Source of the DNA: Rhodospirillaceae bacterium
Lineage (GTDB): Bacteria > Pseudomonadota > Alphaproteobacteria > Rhodospirillales > Rhodospirillaceae
NCBI GenBank assembly: GCA_009693785.1
Contig: SHWP01000028.1
Span: forward strand, 1 to 44,130
Direction of reading: 5' to 3'
Length of the DNA: 44,130 nucleotides
This document shows positions 1 through 7,986 of this stretch, piece by piece. The translations under genes and the position numbers were made by a program. Below the pieces are notes generated by a model. The model had not been told where the DNA came from and did not search any database. It saw only the letters and a list, made by a program, of their open reading frames with translations. The number at the start of each line of letters is the position of its first letter. Position 1 is the stretch's first letter.

Positions 1-434
1 GTTAAATCAAGGACATTGTGGCGCAGGTGAGAATGCACGCTCGACTTCACCCACGGCCCGATCGCCCAATCGCCATGACGGGCGGTTTCATACTCAGGCG
101 GGCGTAATGATTGCACCCATTGCGCGGCCTTGGCGTGATCATCCGACGACAGCCAGCGCCCTAGCCATCGAAACGGCATGGCCCATTCGGCAAGCCGTGT
201 TGCAACCCTGGCCTGACAAGCCAGGCATGCATTAGCAGGTTTTTGATCAGGGGCGCCATTAGCGGCTTGCAACAAATCGCAGTCGCTAAAAGCACCATCG
301 CAGGTGACGTAGGTGACTGAAGCGCCGCGCATGCGCAATGCACGCAAGATGGTCACTTGACGCGCGCTATGGATCGACCAATCGGTGTAAGGCGCGAAAC
401 AAACAATATGTGGTGCGCGCCGGGGTAGCGGCAT
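1..434 (-). CDS. Partial surface-polysaccharide / glycosyltransferase-like protein, 3' end off the window
   Basis: An open minus-strand frame starts with ATG at 434, two bases after the TGA of the upstream methyltransferase gene, and runs without a stop through the left edge (144 codons visible). The N-terminus begins MPLPRRAPHIVCFAPYTDW, then a Rossmann-like stretch ending VTYVTCDGAFSDCD (about residues 38-51), followed by C-x-x-C near residues 70-73 (ACLACQ). A Cys-Asp-Gly ... Cys-Asp ... CxxC layout near the N-terminus recalls putative glycosyltransferases of capsule and surface glycan clusters; that assignment is from memory of the family pattern, not proven. The tight coupling to the methyltransferase and the divergent pseB-pseC genes fit a glycan locus. 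The coding call is firm; the function is tentative because most of the protein lies outside the window. Confidence 0.72.
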   Translation of the reverse strand, partial: MPLPRRAPHIVCFAPYTDWSIHSARQVTILRALRMRGASVTYVTCDGAFSDCDLLQAANGAPDQKPANACLACQARVATRLAEWAMPFRWLGRWLSSDDHAKAAQWVQSLRPPEYETARHGDWAIGPWVKSSVHSHLRHNVLDL

Positions 435-436
435 GG

Positions 437-1960
437 TCAGTTCAGGATGCCGAGTTTGGTGAAGCGCGGCCCGATATCCGATTTAAATATTTCGAAACGA
501 GCTTGAAGCTCAGCAAGATTTTCGGCCTCATCCTTGAGAGTCTTGCCGTCACGTGTCATTCGCTTGCCCAGGGCTTTCAGGGTCTGCCAGGCGAATGAAA
601 TTGGCTCGACGCCTTGGTCATGGGCGGCCATGAATAGTTGAATGAAATCAGGAACAATTACTCCTGCGCTCGTCATCGGGGATGCGAGCCATGCCATGTC
701 GTCGCCTTTCATAATGCGCCGTTGCAAGGCAGCATTGAGACGCAGAGTGCGTAATTTCCGGTCCTCAAGGCCTGCTGGCGGCAGGGCAATACCAATGACG
801 CCCAGATCAATTAAAATCGACAGCACTTCGATTAAATCCACATGGTTCAGCGGTTTGGCTCCGGCCTGAATGGCCAACTCTTGCCCGGTCGCAGGACCAG
901 CCTCCAACCGGCGCAACACGGGATCGTACATCTCGCTCTTGAGTTTCGATTTGCCCATCGGCAAGGGAACCTCGCCGCTGGCAATCTTCGAGCGGTCATC
1001 GATCATCACAAAGCGGCCATTGAGAACGTGATCGATAGTCGCGACAATTTTCGACTTTTCAAGCCCACGGCTGAAAATGTCGTAACGGAACATGCGGTTG
1101 ACGTAGATATCTTTCAGCGTTTCGCGCTCCGATGGCGCGACTTGCTCGGCCAGCGCCAGGGCCGACGGCGGCATGTTGAGCCGGTCGATGTTGTCGATCA
1201 ACTTGCATGATGACGCAAACGACAGGCGTGCTTGCGCCAACCGGTCGGCCACTTGATGGTGGTAAAACAAGCCCCAGTCCTGGTTGAAATATTCATGCGC
1301 GAGATAACGGGTATCGCCCGCGCTGATTTTTTCGAGATGCTCGGCTAGGCCGGGACTTCTGGCAAAGATTTGTGCGCCAACGCTCTTGAAATCGCCAGCA
1401 AACTTTAGTGCCTGCAAAATACGGGCCTGTGACGGTCCCGCCAGTGACCGATAGCGGCGCATCATCAACTCACGCAAACCTTGCAAGGCTGACCATCCTG
1501 GCAGCGTATTGAAACTCACCATAACAACGCCGCCGCTCTTTAAGCGGCGGTCGAGAAACTGCGTAATATTCTCACGGTTCGCATCACTCACCCAGGACCA
1601 CACACCATGAAACACGACAAACTCGGCGGGCGGAATAGGCGAACCCAAGAGATCGGCAAAGCTCATCTCTAGGAAATGCACGTTGTCGATACCGGCGTCG
1701 CTGGCGATGCGTTTGGCCCACGCAATATGCTCAGGGTTAAAATCGACGCCAAAAAACTGAGCGTGAGGATAATTTGCCGCCTCGATCAGCAGCGACACGC
1801 CGTAGCCGCAACCAAGCTCGACTTTGGTAAAGGGTTTTTCGAGGTCGGGCGGCTCATGGCCGGTCGCGGCCAATGAGAACGACTGATGGGCTGAACTTAG
1901 CTCCCGGTAATAGCCGCGTGTATAGCCAACATCGGTGACGTAACCTTCAGACCAATTCAC
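437..1960 (-). CDS. SAM-dependent methyltransferase with C-terminal regulatory domain
   Basis: Class I methyltransferase followed by a long helical region like the methyltransferase regulatory domain family (PF10119-type). Motif I is VELGCGYGVS at about residues 47-56, followed by an acidic motif GVDFNPEH. I start at GTG 1960 (VNWSEGYVTDVGYT), where members of this family typically begin; an AGGGGG tract lies 8 bases upstream. The frame stays open 81 codons further, to 2203, but that extension is low-complexity and would overlap the divergent pseB region. The product is 507 residues. Proteins of this type occur in surface glycan clusters, where the substrate may be a sugar or peptide; the substrate here is unknown. 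It is co-transcribed with the partial gene at 1-434 (2-base gap) and diverges from pseB. Confidence 0.85.
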   Translation of the reverse strand: MNWSEGYVTDVGYTRGYYRELSSAHQSFSLAATGHEPPDLEKPFTKVELGCGYGVSLLIEAANYPHAQFFGVDFNPEHIAWAKRIASDAGIDNVHFLEMSFADLLGSPIPPAEFVVFHGVWSWVSDANRENITQFLDRRLKSGGVVMVSFNTLPGWSALQGLRELMMRRYRSLAGPSQARILQALKFAGDFKSVGAQIFARSPGLAEHLEKISAGDTRYLAHEYFNQDWGLFYHHQVADRLAQARLSFASSCKLIDNIDRLNMPPSALALAEQVAPSERETLKDIYVNRMFRYDIFSRGLEKSKIVATIDHVLNGRFVMIDDRSKIASGEVPLPMGKSKLKSEMYDPVLRRLEAGPATGQELAIQAGAKPLNHVDLIEVLSILIDLGVIGIALPPAGLEDRKLRTLRLNAALQRRIMKGDDMAWLASPMTSAGVIVPDFIQLFMAAHDQGVEPISFAWQTLKALGKRMTRDGKTLKDEAENLAELQARFEIFKSDIGPRFTKLGILN

Positions 1961-2208
1961 TTCAAAATCCCCCTCACCGTGGCGCGGGCGCCAAATTCGC
2001 TGCAAACGGCGCGCACTTTGGCCATCTTTGCCGGATAGGTCAACGCGCCGCCTTACGTTGATTTCATAAGCTAAAACAAGCCGAACGCTTGAATCCTGGC
2101 CCGTTGCCCGGTAGGGATACGTGCGCCTTGAGTTCCGCCCAGCCGAGCAACAGGGCGTGGACCCAAGCGATTGAGCCAACCCGCCAACGACCCAAGAAAT
2201 CAAAGAAC

Positions 2209-3264
2209 ATGGCCGTGCAACCGAACCGCTTCACTCCGACCGGCGCCGTGATGGATAAAGTCCGCGGTATGCTTGCAAATACGTCGATCATGGTGACCGG
2301 GGGAACCGGGTCTTTTGGTAACGCTTTCATTCGCCTTTTGCTTCGCGTTGCAAAACCTCGCCGTGTGATCATTTTTTCGCGGGACGAACTCAAGCAGTTC
2401 GAGATGCAAAACCATCCCGACCTCAAAGATCATGACGAACTGCGATATTTTATCGGCGATGTGCGCGACCAGGCGCGCCTTGAAACCGCCATGCGCGATG
2501 TTGATTATGTCGTGCACGCAGCAGCCCTCAAGCAAGTCATGGCGGCCGAGTACAATCCATTTGAGTGCATTCGCACGAACGTACATGGCGCTGAAAACGT
2601 CGTGCGCGCCTCGATCAATGTCGGCATCAAGGCCGTGGTCGCGCTGTCCACCGATAAAGCTGTTAATCCCATCAATCTTTACGGCGCAAGCAAACTGGCC
2701 TCGGATAAAATCTTTGTTGCAGGCAACTACGTCACCGGCAAACAAACCACGAAGTTCTCAGTTGTCCGGTACGGCAATGTCGCGGGGTCGCGGGGCAGTG
2801 TGTTGCCATTTTTCCGCACACTCATCGCCAACGGCGCCAAGAAGTTACCTATCACAGACGCGCGCATGACGCGGTTTTGGATCACGTTGGAAGAAGGCTG
2901 TGACTTTGTCCTGACAAGCTTGGGCGCCATGGAAGGCGGCGAGGTTTTTGTGCCGAAGATTCCAAGCCTGCGCATGGTCGATCTGGCCACGGCGATGGCG
3001 CCTCAACTGCCCCATGACATTGTCGGTATTCGCCCTGGCGAGAAACTGCATGAAGCGCTTATTTCGGATAATGATGGGCGCAACACACTCGACCGGGGCA
3101 ATTATTTCATTATTGAACCAGACTTCGCACGTGTGCTGCGACCGAGGGATTACCAAGCCGGTGGCAAGCGCGTCGCAGACGATTTTGCCTATACCAGCGA
3201 CAAGAATTCTGAATGGCTTGACGTAGCAAGCACGACGCGCCTGTTGAAAAGCGGCGTGTTTTGA
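2209..3264 (+). CDS. pseB: UDP-N-acetylglucosamine 4,6-dehydratase (inverting), PseB/FlaA1 type
   Basis: Short-chain dehydrogenase/reductase that would convert UDP-GlcNAc to the 4-keto-6-deoxy L-arabino sugar, step one of pseudaminic acid synthesis. The NAD-binding loop TGGTGSFG is at residues 30-37 of this start. FSRDELKQFEMQ and HAAALKQVMAAEYNP are hallmark PseB blocks. The catalytic Asp-Lys ... Tyr lie in STDKAVNPINLYGASK with the Lys-to-Tyr spacing expected for PseB. The start is uncertain: ATG 2209 has only a weak AAGAAA upstream, and ATG 2251 (MDKVRGMLANTSIMVTGG) would give the more usual short N-terminus. The frame also extends to 2089. pseC follows 47 bases downstream. Such sugars decorate flagellin or surface glycans, but no flagellar gene is visible here. 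Confidence 0.92.
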   Translation: MAVQPNRFTPTGAVMDKVRGMLANTSIMVTGGTGSFGNAFIRLLLRVAKPRRVIIFSRDELKQFEMQNHPDLKDHDELRYFIGDVRDQARLETAMRDVDYVVHAAALKQVMAAEYNPFECIRTNVHGAENVVRASINVGIKAVVALSTDKAVNPINLYGASKLASDKIFVAGNYVTGKQTTKFSVVRYGNVAGSRGSVLPFFRTLIANGAKKLPITDARMTRFWITLEEGCDFVLTSLGAMEGGEVFVPKIPSLRMVDLATAMAPQLPHDIVGIRPGEKLHEALISDNDGRNTLDRGNYFIIEPDFARVLRPRDYQAGGKRVADDFAYTSDKNSEWLDVASTTRLLKSGVF

Positions 3265-3311
3265 GCGCTTTGCGCCCGCACTATCGCAATCTCGCCTAAA
3301 CACAACTGATC

Positions 3312-4538
3312 ATGTCGGACGGCATTCCCACCCATCAGCCACCCAAGCCCTTGCCATACGGCCGGCAGTGGGTCGATGAGGATGACATTGCTGCGGTCGT
3401 CGAGGTTCTCAAAGGCGATTGGATTACCCAAGGCCCTGCGGTCACCGCTTTCGAGGATGCGGTCAAAGCCGCAACGGGTGCGAAACAGGCTGTCGCTGTG
3501 TCATCGGGAACAGCAGCCTTGCATTTGGCTTATCTTGCCGCGGGTCTTGGGCCAGGCGATGAAATCATCACGACACCCATCACATTTGCAGCCACTGCAA
3601 ATGCCGCCAGGCTTTGTGGTGCAGAAGTCAAGTTTGTCGATATCAACCCCGACACTCTGTGCCTCGACCCAAATGCTTTGAAGCGCGCGATTAACAAACA
3701 AACAAAAATTATTGCCCCGGTCGACTTCGCTGGGCTGCCCTGCGCCATGAACGAGATCAATGCGATTGCCAAACAGCACGGCCTTACAGTGGTCGCCGAT
3801 GCCGCACACTCGTTAGGGGCAACCTATTGCGGCAAGCCTGTAGGCACCTTGGCCGACATGACTTGCATGTCATTTCATCCAGTAAAGTCGATTACCACGG
3901 GTGAAGGCGGACTGGTGACAACCGATAATGTTGCGTTTGCCGAACGCATGAGGCTGCTACGTAGTCATGGTATCAGGCCTGGCAAAGACGGATACACCCA
4001 AGGCACAGCTGCCATGGACAATGAAGGTGGAGCAAAAAATAAATCGTCGGACGCGGCTGCCGGATGGTACGGCGAACAGATCGATCTTGGTTTGAATTAT
4101 CGCATCACCGATTTGCAATGCGCGCTTGGCAATAGCCAACTTAAAAAACTCGGCATGTTTGTGACCCGCCGCCAGCAGATTGCTGGGCGCTACCGCGACG
4201 CCTTCCGTGACCACCCGCTCATCGACCTGCAACACTTGCCAGAGAGTTCTTCAAGCGCGTGGCACTTGTTCGTGATCAAATTGCACCTGGAAAAAATGCG
4301 CAAAACGCGCCGCGCCGTATATGACGAATTACGCAGTCAGGGTTTGGGTGTGCAGGTCCATTACATTCCGGTACATTTGCACCCTTACTATCGGGAACGC
4401 TATCAGCACCGGCGCGGTGACCTTCCGCATGCGGAAAGCTACTACGACCGCTGCCTGTCACTGCCACTTTTTCCGGCCATGACGGAGGACGATGGAGACC
4501 GCGTCATTAAAACAGTCTTGTCTGTCCTTCGCGATTAG
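3312..4538 (+). CDS. pseC: UDP-4-amino-4,6-dideoxy-L-AltNAc transaminase, PseC type
   Basis: PLP-dependent DegT/DnrJ/EryC1-family aminotransferase, the second pseudaminic acid step, acting on the PseB product. The opening PYGRQWVDEDDI and GDWITQGP are typical PseC signatures. SSGTAALHLA binds the cofactor phosphate (about residues 64-73), DAAHS is at 163-167, and the Schiff-base lysine is K192 in SFHPVKSITTGEGG. The loop after RSHGI (about residues 218-247) is Gly/Ala/Asn-rich and seems longer than usual, before GWYGEQIDLGLNYRITDLQCALG. Length, 408 residues, is slightly above the typical 380-390. The later pathway genes (pseF, G, H, I) are not in this window, so the pathway is either split or completed beyond the left edge. 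Confidence 0.92.
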   Translation: MSDGIPTHQPPKPLPYGRQWVDEDDIAAVVEVLKGDWITQGPAVTAFEDAVKAATGAKQAVAVSSGTAALHLAYLAAGLGPGDEIITTPITFAATANAARLCGAEVKFVDINPDTLCLDPNALKRAINKQTKIIAPVDFAGLPCAMNEINAIAKQHGLTVVADAAHSLGATYCGKPVGTLADMTCMSFHPVKSITTGEGGLVTTDNVAFAERMRLLRSHGIRPGKDGYTQGTAAMDNEGGAKNKSSDAAAGWYGEQIDLGLNYRITDLQCALGNSQLKKLGMFVTRRQQIAGRYRDAFRDHPLIDLQHLPESSSSAWHLFVIKLHLEKMRKTRRAVYDELRSQGLGVQVHYIPVHLHPYYRERYQHRRGDLPHAESYYDRCLSLPLFPAMTEDDGDRVIKTVLSVLRD

Positions 4539-4544
4539 GACGAA

Positions 4545-4566
4545 GGCCGGATACCGGCCACCCTGT
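4545..4566 (+). terminator. Possible terminator hairpin after pseC
   Basis: Seven bases after the pseC stop, GGCCGG (4545-4550) and CCGGCC (4554-4559) form a perfect 6-bp stem with a 3-base loop. Only a short, interrupted T stretch follows, so termination may be weak or Rho-assisted. It separates the pse genes from the secretion locus. Confidence 0.35.
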
Positions 4567-4745
4567 TTGCATCTCTTAAATGACAAGTAATTCAGGAATT
4601 ATGGCGCCAAGGCCTTGCTATTCCTCAGAAACTGACATGAAAGTAACATCGTCAGCAGCCCAACCCTGGTACGATGCGCCCTCAAGCTCTGGCATCGTTT
4701 GGGAACTCTAAGCCAGGCTCAAAACATCAGTGTAGGCAGCAGTAT

Positions 4746-5912
4746 ATGACGCTCCGGCAACGGAACAGTCAGATCGTTCGGCGCTCGCGTGAGCAAGGAT
4801 TCATCCTTCCGCTTACGTTATGGGTCATTGCCGCAATTGGCTTAGCGGTGGTGGCGGTGAATACGTGGGTGTCTCAAGCCGTCGAAAATGCACGCGTCTT
4901 GAAAGAACAGGCGGATCGCGAGCTGGCGATTGCCAATATCCGCAACGAACTCGTTTTCGCAATTGGCGCCAGACCCGTGACCTACCGTGGCCTCGAGGTC
5001 GGCCGGCAGTTGGATAAAGTCGACCGCAACGATGCAACCGCCATGATGGCGGCCGAATACCGCTCCGACCGGTTTATCAAATTCGACGGGCGTCCTTATC
5101 TGTTAGAAAGCGAGCCAGACTACGTCTTGCGCATCTACGATAGCCGGGGGTTACTCAATCTCAACGCGATTGCCGCACCAAATGTTCGGCGCATGCTCGG
5201 CTTATTTAATGTTTCAGAGGCTGATCGCAATCAACTGGTGGATGCCCTTGAGGATTATGTCGATCGCGATGACCTAACACGTGTTTCTGGGGCCGAAGAT
5301 CGCGACTACACCCGCTTGGGCTTAAGCCCAGCCGCCAATGCCTGGCTGGTCACGCCCTACGAGGCCCAGTACGTGATGGGGTGGGATCGCCTGAGCGAAC
5401 TCTGGAAGCGCGATCTACAAACGCCATTAATGACGACGTGTATGGGAACTGGCCTCAACCCGAACACCGCTGGCCGCGAGGTCTTGATCAGCAGCATCAA
5501 TGGCCTGATGGAAGAAAATGTAGCCACCATACTAGAGCGCCGCGAAAAACGGCCGTTCCGCAATGCCCGGGAGTTCGCAGCCGCATCCCAGTCCCTCGTC
5601 CGCGAGGAACCATTTTTCTTCACCTTCGCGCCGGGTCAATGCCTGATTGTTGAAATCACGCACCAACCCAGCCACACACGCACGCGCTTTTCGTTGACGA
5701 TCGAGAGCTTCAATGTCAAGACCAAACCATGGCAGGTCGATTATGCTTTCCGAATTCCTTCAGAACCCACGCCTCTTGATCGAGAGCCTGCTCCAGAAGA
5801 GGTTTTCCCAGCCCCCGTCACTCTGGACGCAATCCAGCACGCAGACACAGAAATTGGCGGCACGCGGCCGCCGGGCGCTTTGGATCCTCAGCCGCTCGAT
5901 GACTCGCCATAA
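4746..5912 (+). CDS. gspK: Type II secretion minor pseudopilin GspK
   Basis: GspK caps the pseudopilus of the type II secretion system at the inner membrane. The N-terminus is a prepilin-type signal: basic leader, then REQGFILPLTLWVIAAIGLAV, with cleavage expected after Gly18 (counted from this ATG). Position +5 is not Glu, as is typical of GspK. Further on come LNLNAIAAPNVRRMLGLFNV and a helical region with LEDYVDRDD, then TCMGTGLNPNTAGREVL and a helix-hairpin-helix-like VATILERREKRPFRNAREF, all consistent with the GspK SAM-like domains. I chose ATG 4746 because it sits just before the leader; the frame opens at 4674. The C-terminus is Pro-rich and overlaps gspL. It is the first gene of gspK-L-M-C-D. 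Confidence 0.87.
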   Translation: MTLRQRNSQIVRRSREQGFILPLTLWVIAAIGLAVVAVNTWVSQAVENARVLKEQADRELAIANIRNELVFAIGARPVTYRGLEVGRQLDKVDRNDATAMMAAEYRSDRFIKFDGRPYLLESEPDYVLRIYDSRGLLNLNAIAAPNVRRMLGLFNVSEADRNQLVDALEDYVDRDDLTRVSGAEDRDYTRLGLSPAANAWLVTPYEAQYVMGWDRLSELWKRDLQTPLMTTCMGTGLNPNTAGREVLISSINGLMEENVATILERREKRPFRNAREFAAASQSLVREEPFFFTFAPGQCLIVEITHQPSHTRTRFSLTIESFNVKTKPWQVDYAFRIPSEPTPLDREPAPEEVFPAPVTLDAIQHADTEIGGTRPPGALDPQPLDDSP

Positions 5913-6852
5913 CGTCTTTAGTGTCCCCGCAACATTACCGGAAGCTAAACGCAAAGCAGCCCTCGACCTGCAAGTCCGCAAGTCGTTCCCTTACACAAAT
6001 CCCGGCTTCGCGGCGTTCTGGAAAGGCAATGACGCGACTGTATATGCGTGGGATGCCACAGCGGTGCAGGCCGCTATTGAAAAAGCCGGACTGCCGCGTA
6101 AGCCCGTCATCATCCCCGAGACCTTTATTCGTGATCGGGGTGCTTCAGATGCCCGCCTTATTGCCGCTCTCGAAGGTTTCGAGGGTCAAATTTGGCGCGA
6201 GGGCTTCCTTATTAATACGCGCTGGTGGCCAGTACCGCCCCAAGCGGCAGAATGGTTCAACTTTATGCGGGCTTCTGGCTTGGCATCGACGTCAACATCC
6301 TCTCGCGTCACACCCTGCGATTTAGCAGTCTTGGAGCGCCCTTGGACGGAAGGCACGTTCTCGATTGACGATCTCTCGAATCTTTTCCAATCCCAACGTG
6401 CAATCGTGATCTTGGCAACGGTCGCTTTATGCCCGTTCTTGTTTCTGGGCACTTACATGGCAATCATTGCCGCGGCAGATGCCAATCTGAAACGAGAAAG
6501 CGCGGCATTGTCAGCTGCGAACCAAGGGTTGCGCAAAGATCGATCAGAGTCTTTCGATAACCTTGAGGCCATCGAAGACTACATCCGGCTGGATGCCTAT
6601 CCTTCGCAAGCAAAAGTACTAACAACAGCTATGACCTTGCTGGGCAGCGGAGCCGGACCGCGAATTCTATCGTGGTCGTTCGACCGTGGCAGCCTCGAGA
6701 TCATCGTACGCGACAAAAATACACTGGACCCGACATCATTCATCACGGCGTTCGAGCGCGACCCGCTTTTCGAAGGGGTCGGTGGAACACTAATTGGCCC
6801 AGAGAGAGATTTGCAGCTGCGGATGGCCTTAAGCAAAAAAGAAATGAATTGA
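5743..6852 (+). CDS. gspL: Type II secretion protein GspL-like (actin-like fold, one membrane span)
   Basis: GspL links the cytoplasmic ATPase GspE to the inner-membrane platform. The cytoplasmic part contains VFSVPATLPEAKRKAALDLQVRKSFPY, the conserved GspL/PilM-like start of the actin-like subdomain. One hydrophobic span lies at about residues 220-244 (AIVILATVALCPFLFLGTY), followed by a coiled-coil stretch and a small ferredoxin-like periplasmic domain. The start is debatable: ATG 5743 has an AGG tract about 8 bases upstream but overlaps gspK by 170 bases in another frame; ATG 5899 would overlap by only 14 bases but lacks a ribosome site and would trim the N-terminus. The product is 369 residues. 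Placement between gspK and a GspM-like gene supports the call. Confidence 0.75.
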   Translation: MLSEFLQNPRLLIESLLQKRFSQPPSLWTQSSTQTQKLAARGRRALWILSRSMTRHNVFSVPATLPEAKRKAALDLQVRKSFPYTNPGFAAFWKGNDATVYAWDATAVQAAIEKAGLPRKPVIIPETFIRDRGASDARLIAALEGFEGQIWREGFLINTRWWPVPPQAAEWFNFMRASGLASTSTSSRVTPCDLAVLERPWTEGTFSIDDLSNLFQSQRAIVILATVALCPFLFLGTYMAIIAAADANLKRESAALSAANQGLRKDRSESFDNLEAIEDYIRLDAYPSQAKVLTTAMTLLGSGAGPRILSWSFDRGSLEIIVRDKNTLDPTSFITAFERDPLFEGVGGTLIGPERDLQLRMALSKKEMN

Positions 6853-6862
6853 ATTCCCGATC

Positions 6863-7489
6863 ATGGCAACCACCGGTTCGATCACCGAGGTCATTTCCCA
6901 AGGGCGCGCTTGGTTCGACAACCAAGTCGCTCAGACGGAACGCTTACGCCCCATGCTAGCCGCTGGGGCAGGAATTATTTTTGTCGCGTTGCTGGCGTTC
7001 ACGATCAGCCTCGCGCAGGACAGTCTTCGTGGTTTACGCGCCTCACAACTCGAACTCGCCCGGCTCAATCAACAAGTCAACGAAGGGTCCTGGCCAAAAC
7101 GCCGTCAAGAAAGCGAAACTTTGCGCTTTCAGCTGCGGGAACGATTTTGGACGGCGGAAACGGCGGGCCTGGCTGAAGCGAGCCTTGAGCGTTGGTTGCG
7201 CGAGCGGATTGAACGACTTGGCATCCGGCCAGACACAATCCGTGTACAACGCGCAGCCGTAGCCTCTGCTAATACTGACAGTTCGCGGCAAACCCTGGCG
7301 GGTGTGCAACGCATGACCGCCAAAGTCATCATGCCATTTGAGCCTGAAGCCTTGTTGCAACTCATCGGCGCGGCTGCAAGTAACGAAAAACTGCTCGTGG
7401 TTGACCGTTTGTTGATCCGCGCGGGCCGCAATGCTTTGATCGAGATGGATATCTCAACATTCCTCGTCCTCCCGGAAGGTAGCAAGTGA
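6863..7489 (+). CDS. gspM: Type II secretion protein GspM-like
   Basis: A 208-residue protein with a short cytoplasmic tail, one membrane span at about residues 31-51 (MLAAGAGIIFVALLAFTISLA), a coiled-coil stretch (LRGLRASQLELARLNQQV) and a compact periplasmic domain. That topology and its place directly after gspL (10-base gap) match GspM, which dimerises with GspL in the inner-membrane platform. Sequence similarity to classical GspM is not obvious by eye, so the call rests on size, topology and order. The stop overlaps the GTG start of the next gene (GTGA). Confidence 0.6.
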   Translation: MATTGSITEVISQGRAWFDNQVAQTERLRPMLAAGAGIIFVALLAFTISLAQDSLRGLRASQLELARLNQQVNEGSWPKRRQESETLRFQLRERFWTAETAGLAEASLERWLRERIERLGIRPDTIRVQRAAVASANTDSSRQTLAGVQRMTAKVIMPFEPEALLQLIGAAASNEKLLVVDRLLIRAGRNALIEMDISTFLVLPEGSK

Positions 7490-7986
7490 CCCTGACCTCA
7501 ACCTTCATCCCTCAGGGTATCTCCTTTGCGCGCGCCTACGCCACTTATGCAGCGGTGGTGGGAATTTTTGCGCTAGCAGGCTTAATCTTGGCAATCCTGC
7601 AGATCACTTCATCAGCCAATGCCCCGGCGCAAGCCGATGTTTGGGCGCTGCCAAAGGTCGCTCCGCCAGCGCCATTTCAAATGCCAGACGGCGATGTTTA
7701 CAACCAGTTTTGGAGCGAAGAACCACGCGCGGCGAAAACCAAAGCCAAGACAGAAACAGTCAAACAAAAGCCAGTCATTCCATGGCGTTTCCTTGGCACA
7801 GTTGACCGCGGCAAACTAATCTCTGCTGTCATCGAAATCGAAGGCAAGCGCATCCAACAAATGAAAAATGGTGAAACACTTCCTGACGGAACCGCCATCG
7901 TCGGTATCGAAGAAGGCGCGCTCACCATCCAACGCCAAGGCTCGGCGCAAACCCTGCGCCTTTTCGCGGAGAAGAAACCAGAATGA
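7486..7986 (+). CDS. gspC: Type II secretion protein GspC-like (PilP/HR domain)
   Basis: A 166-residue bitopic protein starting at GTG 7486, overlapping the gspM stop by 4 bases. It has a membrane span at about residues 18-40, a linker rich in Pro and Ala, then a small beta domain at about 98-162 beginning IPWRFLGTVDRGKLISAVIE and including GETLPDGTAIVGIEEGALTIQ. This resembles the homology-region domain of GspC and the PilP domain, which contact the N0 domain of the secretin. Lying immediately before the secretin gene (ATGA overlap) fits a protein that couples inner membrane to secretin. There is no PDZ domain. Confidence 0.6.
   Translation: MTLTSTFIPQGISFARAYATYAAVVGIFALAGLILAILQITSSANAPAQADVWALPKVAPPAPFQMPDGDVYNQFWSEEPRAAKTKAKTETVKQKPVIPWRFLGTVDRGKLISAVIEIEGKRIQQMKNGETLPDGTAIVGIEEGALTIQRQGSAQTLRLFAEKKPE

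Noticed and set aside
2089..2208. Extended N-terminus of PseB from ATG 2089
   Set aside because: The added 40 residues are Pro/Arg/Ser-rich, unlike the family, and no ribosome site is seen; a start at 2209 or 2251 fits better.
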